NCBI GenBank assembly: GCA_027574665.1
Contig: CM050658.1
Span: 23,634,317 to 23,698,316, forward strand
Source: Rhynochetos jubatus
Lineage: Eukaryota > Chordata > Aves > Eurypygiformes > Rhynochetidae
Reading direction: 5' to 3'
DNA: 64,000 nt
Under the pieces are notes generated by a model. The model had not been told where the DNA came from. It made no database searches and saw nothing but the letters and a program-made list of their open reading frames with translations. The translations under genes and the position numbers were made by a program. Each line of letters opens with the position of its first letter. Positions within the stretch are counted from its first letter, which is position 1. Shown here piece by piece: positions 48,135-61,589 of this stretch.

Positions 48135-48665
48135 TGCAAGAATACAGGCTGGGCACAGAATGGATTGAGGAGAAGGACTTGGGAGTGTTGGTGGATGGAA
48201 AGCTGGACATGAGCTGGCAGCTTGCACTGGCAGCCCAGAAAGCCAACCATATCCTGGGCTGCATCCAGAGCAGCGTGGCCAGCAGGTTGAGAGGGAATTC
48301 TCCCCCTCTACTCAGCCCTTGCGAGACCCCATCTCCAGTACTGCGTCCAGCTCTGGGGCCCTCAACATAAGAAGGGTATCGACCAGTTGGAGAGAGTCCA
48401 GAGGAGGCCATGAAGATGCTCAGAGGGCTGGAGCACCTCTGCTATGAAGAAAGGCTGAGAGAATTGGACTTGTTCAGCCTGGAGAAGAGAAGGCTCTGGG
48501 GAGACCTTATAGCACCTTCCAGTACCTGAAGGGCGCCTACAGGAAAGCTGGGGGGAACTTTTTACAAGGGCCTGTAGTGGCAGGACAAGGGGTAATGTCT
48601 TTAAAGTGAAAGAGGGTAGGTTTAGATTGGACATCAGGAAGAAATCTTCCTGGAAAGGGTGGGGA
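48135..48665 (+). mobile_element. CR1-family LINE fragment in FBLN2 intron 2, sense orientation
   Basis: The plus strand encodes a degenerate CR1 reverse-transcriptase C-terminus: [40 protein letters not shown], then after frameshifts the equivalents of [26 protein letters not shown] and [10 protein letters not shown]. The first part is open at 48077-48370; later parts lie in other frames. It lacks a recognisable CR1 3' end, stopping near 48665 next to an A/T-rich stretch, so it is truncated at both ends. It belongs to the same family as the copy at 12620-13535 but differs in sequence, which suggests a separate insertion. Confidence 0.9.
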
Positions 48666-51600
48666 GACAGTTTTTTAAATTTCATTTTTTAAAATTAAAT
48701 TGCTCTTTTTTTTTTCCTCCCAAAAAGGAAAGACGGGTGCACCATCCTGATATTTTCAATGAGAAGGTTTAAGGTAGCCAACTCTGGTGAAAGTGTTTAG
48801 CAGCAGAGCTAACTATGACATTTTAGAGTCTCCTTGGGTGATTTCCAGGCTGTGATTCTTGGGAACTGCTTGGCTGAGACAGGTCTGATAGGGGTCTGGA
48901 TTAGGTCAGGATGCCTGTTGGGTGGGAGCAAAATGTGGTGGATGTCATGTGAGGCATGCATTTTCTAGCCTACAGACGCAGTGTTGGAAATCACTGGATG
49001 CCATTTTTGCCTTAGCTGAGTTTATCTGTATAAATAAATATACAATTTCCTTTAAATGTTGTAGAAGTAGAAATGAAATTGATAGCCCTTGGAAGCACAG
49101 CACTCTGTTTGGCTGCAGACAATGCAGTTCTGAGGCTGCTGGTTCTCTGACCCACAGCGTTGCTGCACATCCTGGGAGTGAACACCAGTGCCATTGTACC
49201 GTGTGCATCACTCCCCAGCCACTGGCAAGTGGGGTCTGGCCAGGCAGCCCCTGCCCCCCATCTTCTCTACCATTCCCATTAAGAATAGTTGGTGGGAGCA
49301 GATCTGTGCAGACTATAAAGGAACTACAAAACCTTCTCAGAAATCAAGAATCTCCCTTAACATGGCTAGTGCCAGCGCTCATGCCTAGGGAACGCTGTAT
49401 TTTCACTTGCTTTGTTGTTTTAATTGATGCAGTTGTGACTCATGTGAGTAGATTCATATGTTTCAAGTAATAAGAAGCATACATCTTCTCTTTGGTGACT
49501 CCTGAGCCAGTGATAGAGGGTGAGTGAAGACATTAGTCAGACGACAGAAAATTTAATTTTGCCTGTGTGATTGCAGAGGGTTGCAATGCGTGGGAAGATG
49601 CATGCAGCCCATGGGGCTGGAAGTGGCTGCCTCAGAGAGGGGGGTGGGTTAGGGGATTGTTTGGGGGTTTTGCACTTAATTGAATTTTCCTGGGTTTTGG
49701 TTTTTTTTTTTTTGTCTTTCTTTAGGAAAGTATAGAAGGCTTCACAGAAACATTTGCTGCCACTTAAAATTCAGCCCAGTTTAGATGACTGTTGCATTTG
49801 TTCTTCTTATTAGCTGTATCCTGGCACCAGAACTCAGCTGTGGTTGGATCCATGATGCCTTTGGTTAAAAACTTGGCTTCATTATTAGTATTTTATGTAT
49901 CTCACTTTGGTTTTATATGTAGCTGAGTTTTCATCTCCCAAATCTCCAATGGCTCGTACGTAATCTAATGGAGGAAACAATGTGAAGTGCTCTGGTGCTC
50001 AGGAAAGGTTAATTTTGTGTTTCGATTCTCTTTCTCCTTTTGCGCTTCACTTTCATCTGTGTTCCTGTACGACTTTGTGAGGCTGGTGCTTGGGTTGGTC
50101 TCTGGAAGAGGCACTGTCCCCAGCAAGGCTGCTGTAGGGTGTGTGCTGAGCTCTGCCCGGCCCCGGGGTGGAAATAGCTCTGCATCTAGAAACCTGCTGT
50201 TGTTAGACATGAGCACATACAACGAGATGTAATATTGCACTGTATTTCACATCAGCCAGCTAAGATCATCTATTTATCGTCTTCACCCATGGACTGCAGT
50301 GAATTGCTATTTGTTTTGGGAATTTTTCCCCCTCTCCTTCTTGGCCCTTGCTGGGGGATACCTGGGGCAGCAGCAGTGCTCATGGCCCCCAGAAACGCTG
50401 CTGGTGCTGCTGCCGTCAGTGCAGTGTGACTGCACTTGTGACAGATCCCGAGTAGAGACTACAGAGCATCTATTGAAGTGTCTGTGGCAAAGGCTAATTA
50501 CTCCATTCCTAAAGGAACTGTAAGTGTAAAGTAGACGTAATTGCTCAGCTGAGAAAGTGTATATTAAGTGCTTTCACCAAGGGAAGGGGTAAGATAGATG
50601 GAGACTATTCTTTTTATAGTCTCTTTCCAAACATTGATCTTATACTGTCACGTACTGCAAGAGCAGCAAAAAGAGGGAGTTCTAATTTCTGTATTTCCTC
50701 ATCCTAAAAATGCCCTGGACAGGGCAGAGGTGAATAAAACATCTTCAAAGATCTTACTGTCACATTTTGTTATTATTTTCCCACTTTTTTGCATTTCCTC
50801 ATGCTCTGCTGGTAGAGTGCTGTTTCTTGGATAAATGTAACTGAGGTAGCAAACAGCCTCATTGTGAATGTTTTATGATTTGCATTCTGGTTTTGGCAGG
50901 CTGAATAGCTGTTTGTGTCTAGCTGAAACCATTGTGTTTCAGAATGGAGGTATTTTTCCACTTAAAAAAATCACCAGTTGTGGATGAGTTTATCCTGGTC
51001 ATTTTTAGAGATAAGGATAATTGCTCTCCAACTGAAGTAAATTGCACCCAGTAAATATTTGTGAGCCAGGATCAGAGGATGTGAGAATGGCATTTATTGC
51101 ATGTGAATCCTGGTGAGCTAGGAGGTACGGGGAGGCTCCTGTATAACTTCTAAGGATCTGGTTGAGATTTCAACCAACCCATCTACTGATACTACTGATA
51201 TTGAGGCTCGTGAACAAAGATGACCTTGAATTTCTGAACTGAGGACAAACAGAATATGAGATCCATAAAGCAGACCTGCAGTGAGGGCTTCCAAGGCATT
51301 CCCTGAGCACACCGACCCTTCATGCCTTCTACTGCCACCATAAAATGCCCTGGAGGTGGGAGAACGCTGTGGATGGTGCTTCAGAAACACAAACTCTATT
51401 TGCAATTACTTTATATGTTTTGGTGTCAGGTGAAGTGTTTCACATTTATTTGAATTACCTCAGGCTTGATCCTATGTTGTCTGCTTCATCCTGGTTATCT
51501 CTGCAACAGGAAGAAATCAGCTTTGAGCCCTCAAACTAGGATAACTGAGGAATAAAAATAATCCTCAGGAGAGTGGGATATGGGGAGATAAAGCCTTTGG

Positions 51601-54600
51601 GGCAGCAAGTGTGAATCAGCATGACTTACAGCCCCAGGTGACAGCATTCAGTTGTCTTTTTGGTAGTTAAAGTTCTGAGATAATAAGGCTGTAGAGGGAG
51701 ATAGCATGAATGGATATAAAGCTGAGATACCTATAGAAAGAGGAAGACTAAAATACTACAAAATTAAGAAGTGTTTTAAGAAAGAACCGCAAAATAGAGC
51801 TAACTGTTCTGCCAAAAATGACATTTATACCTTATTAGGTAGCCGGATGTTAGTTTAGGAGGATAAAAAAATGCAACCGTTTCCTGATTAAAAAAATACC
51901 ATGTATGGCATGTGTGTGGGCTGATCCTCTCATGGCTTCTAGTGCACAACCTGTTCCTAGACCCCTTCCCTTGCTCACCTTAGTGCTGTGACCCAGCGCC
52001 CATGGCTAGGGGTGGCCACCCCCTTCCTTGTTCAGCTCTGCTGGCCCAGCTGGTGGTGGGGCTGGGAGCTGCCAACCAGCTCTGCTGACAGAAGACCTGT
52101 TATTTCAAGCTTGTGCTTGAGTGAATGGTGGGGGATGAAGCACAGCTGGGTCTGCCCCCCTGCACACAAGATTTAGAAGGAAACCTGCCCGAGGTGCAGT
52201 AGTCACCATAGTTGTGTTCCCCTATCTTTTTATTTGTCTTTCTTCCAATATCTAAAAGCATAAGGAGGGGCCGAGGTTGGGCTGCAAGGTGAAGGGAACC
52301 ACTTCGGCTGGGATGGGCCCTCTTGGCACTTTCCATGTTAACAAGACCAGTAATTTCAAGTGTGTGTGCACTAAAGACTGCTTGTGTCATGAATCTGTGA
52401 GCAAAGGGTGCAAGGAAGAGCAAAGCCTGGCCCAACACAAGGAGGAGTATATTCAGACTAATGGCAGACTCTGAAAAAGTCTAAGCAGTAGCCAAAATTA
52501 CCAAATCTCCAGGCACTGGACTGCCAGAGGTGGCCTGGATTTTTGTTCCCAAAGCTCTTGCTTTCAGGGGATGCAGCATTAGGCCTGTATCAAGTGCTTT
52601 GGATAGTCCCACTTGAGAAATCGGAGCACGGATCAGGAGGGCTGACCTAGCCTGCCAGCCTAGGCATGTAGGCAGCAGCTGAATTTTGAGTACCCAGACT
52701 TGCTCTACCCAGGAGCATACTTTTGGGGTCAGAGTTGATGATTTGGTCTTTGTGTCTAGATGATCTCTCTGGACATGTGGCTGCTTGCCTGTTTGTGTTT
52801 TGGGAACTGCTGTGGCTCAGACCACTGCTGCTGGTTTTCCAACTGGCTGGGCTTCAGTGTGCCTCTCAAAGCCATGCTCTGAACTTGGAGTGTTATTCTT
52901 TCTTTTCATGGTGAGCCCAAGCCCTCCTTGCCACCGCCCTTTTTCCAGTCATCATGTGAATCTCTTTGGTAAAACAGAGATATTAACCAAAGATCCTGAC
53001 CTCCAGGTTGGCAACACTTTTGTGTCAGGCTTTTATGGTGCTGTTGTGTGGTCCTTAACTCTATAGAGTATTTTAAGTGGTATTTGTATATTGAATCAGA
53101 AACTCATGATCTTTAGTTAAACAGGTAAGAGGATCTTTTCTTAAAGATGTGAAGATCTGTGAGGTGGTGCAAGCACAGGCCTGGTATGCAGAATGCCAAG
53201 TTTCAGTGCCATTCTTCACTAAAAGATGTCTGCATAACCTGTCATGGTCAGATGTATGCAGATTTTTGAGGGCCTAAACACCTTGCAGAAATGCTCAGAT
53301 CTCAAAGTCTTTGCTTTTTACACCCCAGTACCTGCCAATCTAGTAATTAGAGGTGTTTAAGAAGGTGGCTGGCTGTCTTCCTTAGTTACCCATGAAATGA
53401 AGATAACAGCTGCTCACTTCAGTGTGATCTTATGGATGAGGTATGAATCGCAGGGACCGTGGCAAGCCAGTATAGTGTGCAGTACAAGGTGGGACAAGTG
53501 TGTATGTTCCTTCAGATCTTGCTAGTCTTGCCTTCATTAAAAGCACTGAAGAGCAAGGTCTTTTTCCCAGCATCTGGTGTGACGATGTGGTTTAGTCAGA
53601 TTTCCCATCCACTGATAGTGCATTTTATATGCTGAGTTCTTTTTGCTGCAGCACAAGGACTATTACTCATGCCTGTTGGCTGGAGAAGGTTTTTTTTTTA
53701 TTAGGAAATTCATTGTGTTAAGTGTTGGCACCAAGGGGTGCAGAGAATGTTTGAAGAAAAAGTGAAACAGGATGAAACATTCACGCTTGTCTGGAGAGTG
53801 TGTATTGGCAGTTACGGGTGTCCCATCCTGCCCTGGAGGAGCTCGGCACTGCTGGCCCTGGCACAATCCCAAAAGGCAATGTCTGCGTGGGACAGGTTTT
53901 CCTGATACTGAACACAGACTAGGGTTTTCAGATCTCCTTAACTTAATGGTATTTAGTTACCAAGGTAGTTTAAATCTTACATGTTGAAATATTCAACTGG
54001 AGTTGAGCACCTAGCCTATGATGGCATCAAAATCTTTTTGTAAACCTGTCCCGTGTACCTATTTTGTAGAGGTAAACATCACTGGTAAAAAGTTAGCTCC
54101 ATCCGTGGTTTGCAACAAGAACATTTGATCTCAGCTCTGAAATTAAAACATGCTGGAGACGAACTACGGTAATAAGATGGGAGTTTTCTTGTACAAATTA
54201 ATTAACCACTTGAAAAGACAAGGCTGTTGGGCTCACCAGGTTTCTCAAGGGGACTACATATGCTGGTTATTTATAGTATCTATCTGCGAGTATTTTTTTG
54301 GATGCATGTTTGATACTTCTTCAGAAAACGGAATTTAAATGAGACTTCTTTGCAGTAGCGTTTGTAGGATTCTAATCGATCACTAAGGAATTAAAAACAA
54401 CCCTGAATATGGCTCCTTGTTAGAGAAAGGCAAAAACAAGCAGTAATTTATGATCCAAATTTCGTGAGACAATAACCTTTTCAACACTTTCAAATATGTA
54501 GAGGCCAAATAAGCGTAGCTTTCTAGCATATGCTTACTCATGAAAGGATTTGTAATTTCATTACCCTGGGCCTCACAGAGAACAATCTCTCTTACCTCTT

Positions 54601-56076
54601 AGGGATTCTTAGGTAACAAGGCGGCAGTAATTGGAATTTTATAAAGATCCCCTTATGTGTGAGCAGGTTTTATGTTTTATTGACTATTCCCAGTCTGTCT
54701 GTGCTGTGCCTGAGATGACCAGTTCCCTTCCAAAGCCACCAAAAAGTCGTAAACCTCCATCTCAGAGCTGTGGTGGTGTTGGCGCTAAGCCAAAGTCTGA
54801 GAGAGGGGTAGGGGAAAAGACTAACTGTGCTATATTTAGGACCAGCAAACCTCCACTGCACCATTTCCCCCTTTCCTGCCTTTGCCTGGAGGGGCCAGGG
54901 AGCTGCAGTGTTCCCCTGGAGCCACTTGTCTTTGCTTTGAGGTTGCATGTGGAGTGGCTGTGACTCACCAAGCACGTTGCAGTGAATGAATTTGTAAGCT
55001 GCAACGCCGCGGAGCCTCTGGGTCTGCAATTGTTCACTGCCTGGTGGAATTACTGCGTTTTACTCCATCACTGAGATGTGCTGATGGTGACAGAGTACCT
55101 AATTGGGTGGTAGCAGTACCCTGGGACCATGGGGGTCTTGGGCTGATGGGTACTGCGGCCATGCATACCTTTGCCTGACCCTCTACAGCCTGGTCATACT
55201 GTGTGCAGTTCAAGCTGCGACTTACTCAGCCCCTTCATACACCAAAAAAAGGAGCCGTTTAGAAGAACACACAGAACAATAATTCCTTCTCCCTTGTTGC
55301 TATGAGTGCTGGTTTCTTTTGTGTTGCTGTTGTGAACCATAGAGATGCTGGTTGAATTCAGAAGGGCCCAGGGTTGTTTGACCAAAGTTATGAATTAGCA
55401 GGTACTAAAATAAATGTTCATGGCTCCCACAACTCCAGGTTTAAAACCTTTTTACAGGATAAACAGTTGCATGAGAGGGGAGGATTTGCATTGGTAACTT
55501 TTAAAAGATGTTATGAAAGTTGATGCTCTTGTGAATTTGTTGCTCTTTGTATAATACAAATCTTAAAAATAATGAAAATCATCAAATGAAACCTCACAAC
55601 CTTATTGTTAACATTTGCAGGGCAAGTTATTGCTCACATCTCAGTGACCACACAAGTAATAAGTTTGTATACCTGTTATATGCCTTTCCACTAAGGTTAT
55701 TTGAGTTGGGCACATGAGTATGTCTCAAGGATTAGTAAGGTAGGTGCTGAGGATAAGCTTTATGTTGTATGAGGTCACTAAGGAGAAATTTTATTTCAAG
55801 AAGATTCTGCATCTCCTGTGTTAGCCATCTGTTCTGCACCTACACCTTCCCTGCTTTTTTGGCTGTCACTGAACCTCATTGTGGATTTTCCCCCTCCGGG
55901 TTTGCTGCGTGTCTCCTCCTCCCCTTTCCATAGCCCTGGAGAAGCCAACGTTTGTGGCTTTTCGATTAAGGAAAGGTTTCCTTGCACCCAAAGTCAGCAC
56001 TCTGGGCCATGCTGATAGCTACAGGTTGGAGGTGGAGTGGCAGCCCCTGGCTGCTGCAATGGCTGTGGGTGGCTGC

Positions 56077-56139
56077 AGCCCAACATGGGGACTTTGCAGC
56101 CCAGCACGAGGTCTTTGTGGCCCAACGCAGCCACTTTGC
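56077..56139. repeat. Degenerate 21-bp minisatellite, three copies
   Basis: Copies lie at 56077-56097, 56098-56118 and 56119-56139. Each starts RGCCCARC and ends CTTTGY, with a variable middle. A period of 21 keeps frame, giving a repeated 7-residue pattern (AAQHGDF, AAQHEVF, VAQRSHF) in one open frame. I see no sign that this frame is a gene. Confidence 0.8.
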
Positions 56140-59100
56140 AGTTTGGTGTTGGCCACCAGACGGGACCAGTACAGGAACTCTTCTGAGAGAGCGGCAGGAA
56201 AGAAATAGAGGAAGATGTGCCGCCAGTGGTGTTAGGGATGCCAACAGGTTACCAAAAACCAAATGAACTGAAAAGGCAAATAAGTGCTCAGCACAGGATC
56301 ATCAGTGAGCACTATTGAAAAGGGACTGAAGTGTGCCAGATGGCAAAAAATGGCATTTGCCATGGATATTGTACATAGTCCAAGAAATTTTAAGCCAATT
56401 TTGTGCAATATATTCTGGTCTTAGTATGTCACCAAGATGCTTTTAGTGTTTTTTGGTTGGTTTTTTTTTTTTTGAGTAATAAGCTCAATAGCACCATGTG
56501 AGGGCTGCAGTCTGGCGTTGAGCGGCAATAGCACTCACCTCCTCCTTGTATTCATTGTGAGCAACAACATCAGCTGTGTTTGGAGCAGGGGAGCTGGAGT
56601 TTGTCTGGAGCTGGCTCATATGCAGGGAACAGAACTGGGAAGAAAATGAATGAGCTCTTGCAACAAGAACATCTGGCTATACTTCAGTTTCCATTTCTTC
56701 TCACCTCTCACTATTTATATGTTAGTTTCTGTCTGAGTTTTGAAGGACATTGTATGTGCTACTTACTGGAATATTCTTCTGAGCACAAGTTGAGTTGATT
56801 AATATTGTAGAATTATACCTCATGTATGAAGTGAAGCATCAAAAATGCTTCTTGTATTCATATTCTGATTGAGACATCCTGCAGGGACTTAGGAAACAAT
56901 TATATTTTGCTTTTGGTGGTTTGTAACATAGAATTTATTATACTTAATACCAAATGCACTGTGTGCTGATAGCACATGCAAAATAAATTCCAGAAACACC
57001 AACCTTGCTTCAGTGGGGAACAGAATTTCCTGAAAAGCAAACACTGGAATGAAAAGCATGTCATCTTCTCCAGCTAGCTTAGCGGTGAAAGCAGATAGCC
57101 TTGTGCGCCTGATACAGGTGTTGTGTTTTGGGAGGAAGGGTTTTTTGGAAGACTCACGTTCAAACTTGTCTTACAAGACATAAAAAGACATATCTTTTTA
57201 ATGAAAATGGAACTTACTATATATAATGGTAATTTCTTACACCTCTTTCTGTAAGGTTAAAGAGCTCTTCTGCATTGAACAAGTAGAATGGGAATCTTTC
57301 AGCTGGTTTGATGGTGTTTAAAGGGCCTTGTAGTTTTTAATAATGATTCTGAGAAATCACTAGGAGGAGGACTTTTAGATAAGAGTATTAAGTCAATCCA
57401 TTATGTGCTTGGTGGCATGGTAAGCCTTATACTCTCCATCAACTCTGCCAAATGCTGTCAGCATTTGTCCATCAGGTGTTCAGTTGATGGCTGTTTCTCC
57501 CTAAAGCTCAGCTAGACCCAATTGTAATTCTTCAGCTACCTCTATAAAACGTCTTGTTTATGGCCTATAAGCAGCTGAAGATTAGTATAGTTCTCCCTCT
57601 TATCCAAGAATTCTTCCTCTGCAGTGTGCATTAATTTTCGTTGTGTTAGAATTGTCTTGCATCAAACTACTAGTAGTTTTCATTCCAGATTCAACACTGC
57701 AGTATTCTAGCCAAATTATTTCATAAGAGATTCACTCTGAGGAACTGTTTTCATTGAAGATAATGTGCACTTCAGTAATGTCTTGTGTAATAATGATAGA
57801 ATTTGTACTTTTACTGGTTCTGGATCAAAGTTGATAAGCGTTGTCTTAATTCATGTCATTGAAATAAAAAGAAAAGTACAGTAAACATCAGCAATGACTA
57901 GGTTTTATATTAGAAGGTTACATAAATGTTTAATTTCAATCAGCTTGGGTTGACTGCGGTCACAAGCGAATTGCGTTTTTGCTTGTATCTTTAAGTGAGG
58001 TGGAAGATAAATACGGAGACTTTCCAAAATCTTATGTACTGGTCTCGGAAGTTTCAGTTGTTGCATTAAACTAGTGCAGCGTGCTTTACATATGTTCTTG
58101 AAATTTGGGATTTTGCCATGCTCTGCCTATGGTCCTGGGAAGCGATTTTCCTGGTAGTGTCTGCACTCCTCCTTTGAACTTGGCCCTGGAGAAAAGAGGA
58201 GCAGGTTTGTACTGTGACATGAATGAGACTGTCTTGTGGGACAGGCAGGGACTCATGGCCCTGGTATTAGGTGAAATTTGCCAGTTTAGGTGGAAAAAGA
58301 GTTATACTATTACAGTTACTCTTCATGAACCAACAGGTAAAATAAATAGGAGCTTTTGGAGTCAACCAGTTCCATTTGCTTTTCAGTGTGAATAGTTTGG
58401 TATGCTGAAAAAATCTGGCATGTGGCAGAGAGGCCAGTTTAGGCTTACAGTTTATACTCACACTCCTGTACAAAGGTTAAATGAGTTTGACGCTTTGGAG
58501 CAGAATCTAATCATCCTTTATCCCTCCGTCGTGAGCCCCCGTTCTCACTTTGGTGAGAGCTAACGCTGCAGAATGCCAGTGCAGTCTGGCAGAGCAAGCA
58601 GCCTGTGTGTAAGGTAACATCGGTGACCTGAAAGGCAGATCGCTTCATCAGCACTGCTGGTTGTCTGCACTCCTTCAAACTAAGGGATCTGACCTTTATT
58701 AAGGGATATTAAAGCCCCATTTTGGTATCGAGAACAGCGTTACACAGTCTTGAAATCTGACCCTGCTATTTCTGAGAGATTGCTCACCGTTACTCAGCTT
58801 CTAAATGGAGTCAGTAACATTTCTTGAACAAAGAGTTGGAAGATCAAATCCTCTCCTGTCAAGGCCATATTAACCCCATACGTTTCAGTAAGGAATACAC
58901 TCATTTTAGCCATACTGCTTCCTCCTATATTACTTTAAAATGGTAAAGGGCAACTGTTAAGCATTAGAAGTTCTAAAAATTAGATGCTATCTTTAGGAAA
59001 GAAATCCTTACATCTCACAGGAACATACCACAGTTAGTCTTCTCGCTTCACAAGGCTTTCTTTGCAGTCACAAAAAACTTGTTTGTCTGTTAATACTTCT

Positions 59101-59423
59101 CAGTCGGGCTCAAATTCCTCTCCCAGATCTTACAGTTAATTTATAGTAAACAAATACCTCATAAAATGTACTATCATTATGTAAATACATTACTATAGCC
59201 ATTTGTCTTTTTGTTTGTAGATTCCACAAATTGAATATCTGGGTGATGGATGTTTATGGAGATGTAGTTGATAGCACTGGCTGAGCCCATGGCATCACAT
59301 GGCACTGAGGGTCATGAATGAACCCCTCTTCCCACGACAGGCAGCATCACGAACCACATTCCTTTAGGAAAAAAAGAGCTGATGGTGACCGATGAATATG
59401 CTTCCCCTATCCATGCCTGTATA

Positions 59424-59463
59424 ATAGAACTCAGAATCACACTATAGAACTCAGAATCACACT
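59424..59463. repeat. Perfect 20-bp tandem duplication
   Basis: The unit ATAGAACTCAGAATCACACT occurs twice head to tail with no mismatch, at 59424-59443 and 59444-59463. Perfect identity suggests a recent duplication. No gene context apart from intron 2. Confidence 0.95.
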
Positions 59464-61568
59464 GCTGTTTCAAACGGGTCACAGAAAATCCCAGACTCCC
59501 TGTGGACGTTAATCATGGACCTGACCATAAGTACCTGGATAATGACAGTTTTGAAGATGAATTATAGCTCTGTCTTTCAGATATTAGAAAGAAACCAATT
59601 AATTATTTTGCTACTCTATAAACCCAGAGTTTATAGAGCACTATCTCCTAAATATGTTAGTATGGGGGCTGTTCTTGTGTGCTGCCTTCATATTAGGTCA
59701 GAATACTGCTGTGCTTGGATCAAATCTTGGCTTACTTCAGTGCAGTTGCAACACAGGTAGGCCCTGGTACCAGCAACAAAATCTTCACAGCACTTTTATA
59801 TTTTATATTCTTTAATGGCAAGAAACAAAAATACATACATGCTGGGAGATGAAGGAATTCATCTGTTTCCTGGAAGGCCAGAGGACCACACTGCTGAAAT
59901 GGTGATTGATTCTATTTTCAGAGATAAACTAGATGGGTTTTCTAAACCCGTCGTGTTTGGTTTGGCTGGCTGTTTGCTGCCACCTTGCTGAGATTTTTCT
60001 TTTGCTGCTTGAATCTGCTCCAGACATTTCAGAACCTGAAAATTGCCAAAGCTGAGGACATGTAAGAAGGAGGAAGTGTTGGTGCAGTGCAGGGAGTAGG
60101 CCAGTTAGCAACGGGTGTTAAGAGGATCGATATTTCTGGTGTTGTAGCCCATGGAACACTCAGGGTATGTGTTGCTCTATCTGTGCGTTTTCCCAGGAAT
60201 GGAAAACAGCTTATCTGCTTTCATAACCTGTCTCCTCTCTGCTGCTCTAGTAGAGCTAGTGGTACAGTGCAGGTTTGTTCAGCAATGCCTCTCGTGGGAC
60301 TGAAAAGGTAAAGTTCAGGCTTTATCTATGCCCTATCTTGATGTAATTAGGAGAAGATGCTACGTCTGGGCTCCTGTGGACCAATTTCAGGGCTTGTCCT
60401 TGCTTGCAGCTGGTGGAGAGTAAGGAGACAGCTATACCTGCATGCATAGATGTGCAGGCTGAGCTATAGTATAAAATACAAAATTGGTGTTCATTATAGA
60501 AGTTACACACAGAGAGAAGCAGGATGAATGCATAGATACACCCAACACTGATTTACAGATCGTGTGTGACTCTGCTGAGTATCAAATGCCTTAAAAAAGG
60601 TGCAAAGTAACTTCCAGCTCTGTGCTGGGGAGCAGTATGATCAGACTGGAAAATGCCATTATCTTGTTTGCTCTCCTTTTATTCCCTGGTAGTAAGACTT
60701 GGTTACTAACTTTCAAACTGCTGAGCAGCTTTTAACTACCTGTGTATACTGACGTCTGGCAGTAAGACACTTCCTAATGTGTTCTCTATATCAGTCTGTC
60801 AAGCAGGGGAGAGCTCAGTTGTGCAGTTGTGATGGCCATTGCCCCAGTTTATGTAGTTGAAAATAAAGGGTTTGTAAGCAGGAGTTTATAGGTGGCAGAA
60901 TTACTCCACAGGTTTGCATAGTGCTGTAGGAGTGCTTGCTACCTTGATGTAAAGACTTAGCATACAGACAGATGGACTCCCTAAAAAGCAGAGTGGTGCA
61001 GAGAGCCCTATGGGTTTGGTAGCTCGAGGTCAAGCCATACTGCCAGGTATCCCTAGTGAAACAGGGAGCCTTTGCTTGGGTAACTGAGCTGACCCCCAAG
61101 GCTCAGAAAATCCTCAAAATAATGCAAAGTAGGTCCAGGTTTGCAAAGCCGACACAACACAGCAAATGCTTTTCTAACTGTAGCTTGATAACAAGAATAT
61201 GTAACCAGACTTCACCTGGTTTCACATTGAACTGCAACATTTCTCGCAGCTCAGACTTGCCTGGCTTTTTCTTCCATAACTGCCAGTTATGTAAATTGAT
61301 TAATTTGGCAAATTTCTGCAAGGAGGAGTGAAAATCTAGTATGTGGTGTAGTTGTTCATCAAGTGTTGTGCCACACATGCTTGTAAGGAAGACTAACAAA
61401 CACTTGCCAGCATGGAAACGTATGCCTTTTATATCACCTATAAAATTAAGGAAGGAGCGCCAAAACCTACAACGTTTGAAATAATCTCATATTTGAGGTT
61501 ATTTGTAAGGTTCCATCTCCTGAAGTCATGTGGCTGCTCAAAACCATCACCTTGCATTTAAAAGCTTT

Positions 61569-61589
61569 AAAAAAAAAAAAAAAAAAAAA
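61569..61589. repeat. 21-base A homopolymer
   Basis: An uninterrupted A run in intron 2. I looked upstream for a retroposed gene or SINE that would explain it as a poly-A tail and recognised none. Confidence 0.9.

Noticed and set aside
52755..52775. CTAGATGATCTCTCTGG resembling the CR1 3' end
   Set aside because: Only about 16 bases match and the flanks do not continue the CR1 3' block.
58105..58395. 96-codon frame in intron 2 considered as a possible FBLN2 exon
   Set aside because: It lacks the cysteine pattern of anaphylatoxin-like or EGF modules and a matching phase-1 acceptor.
59932..59952. Tight hairpin GATGGGTTT-TCT-AAACCCGTC
   Set aside because: A short 9-bp stem with one G-T pair and no context. 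Not distinguishable from chance.
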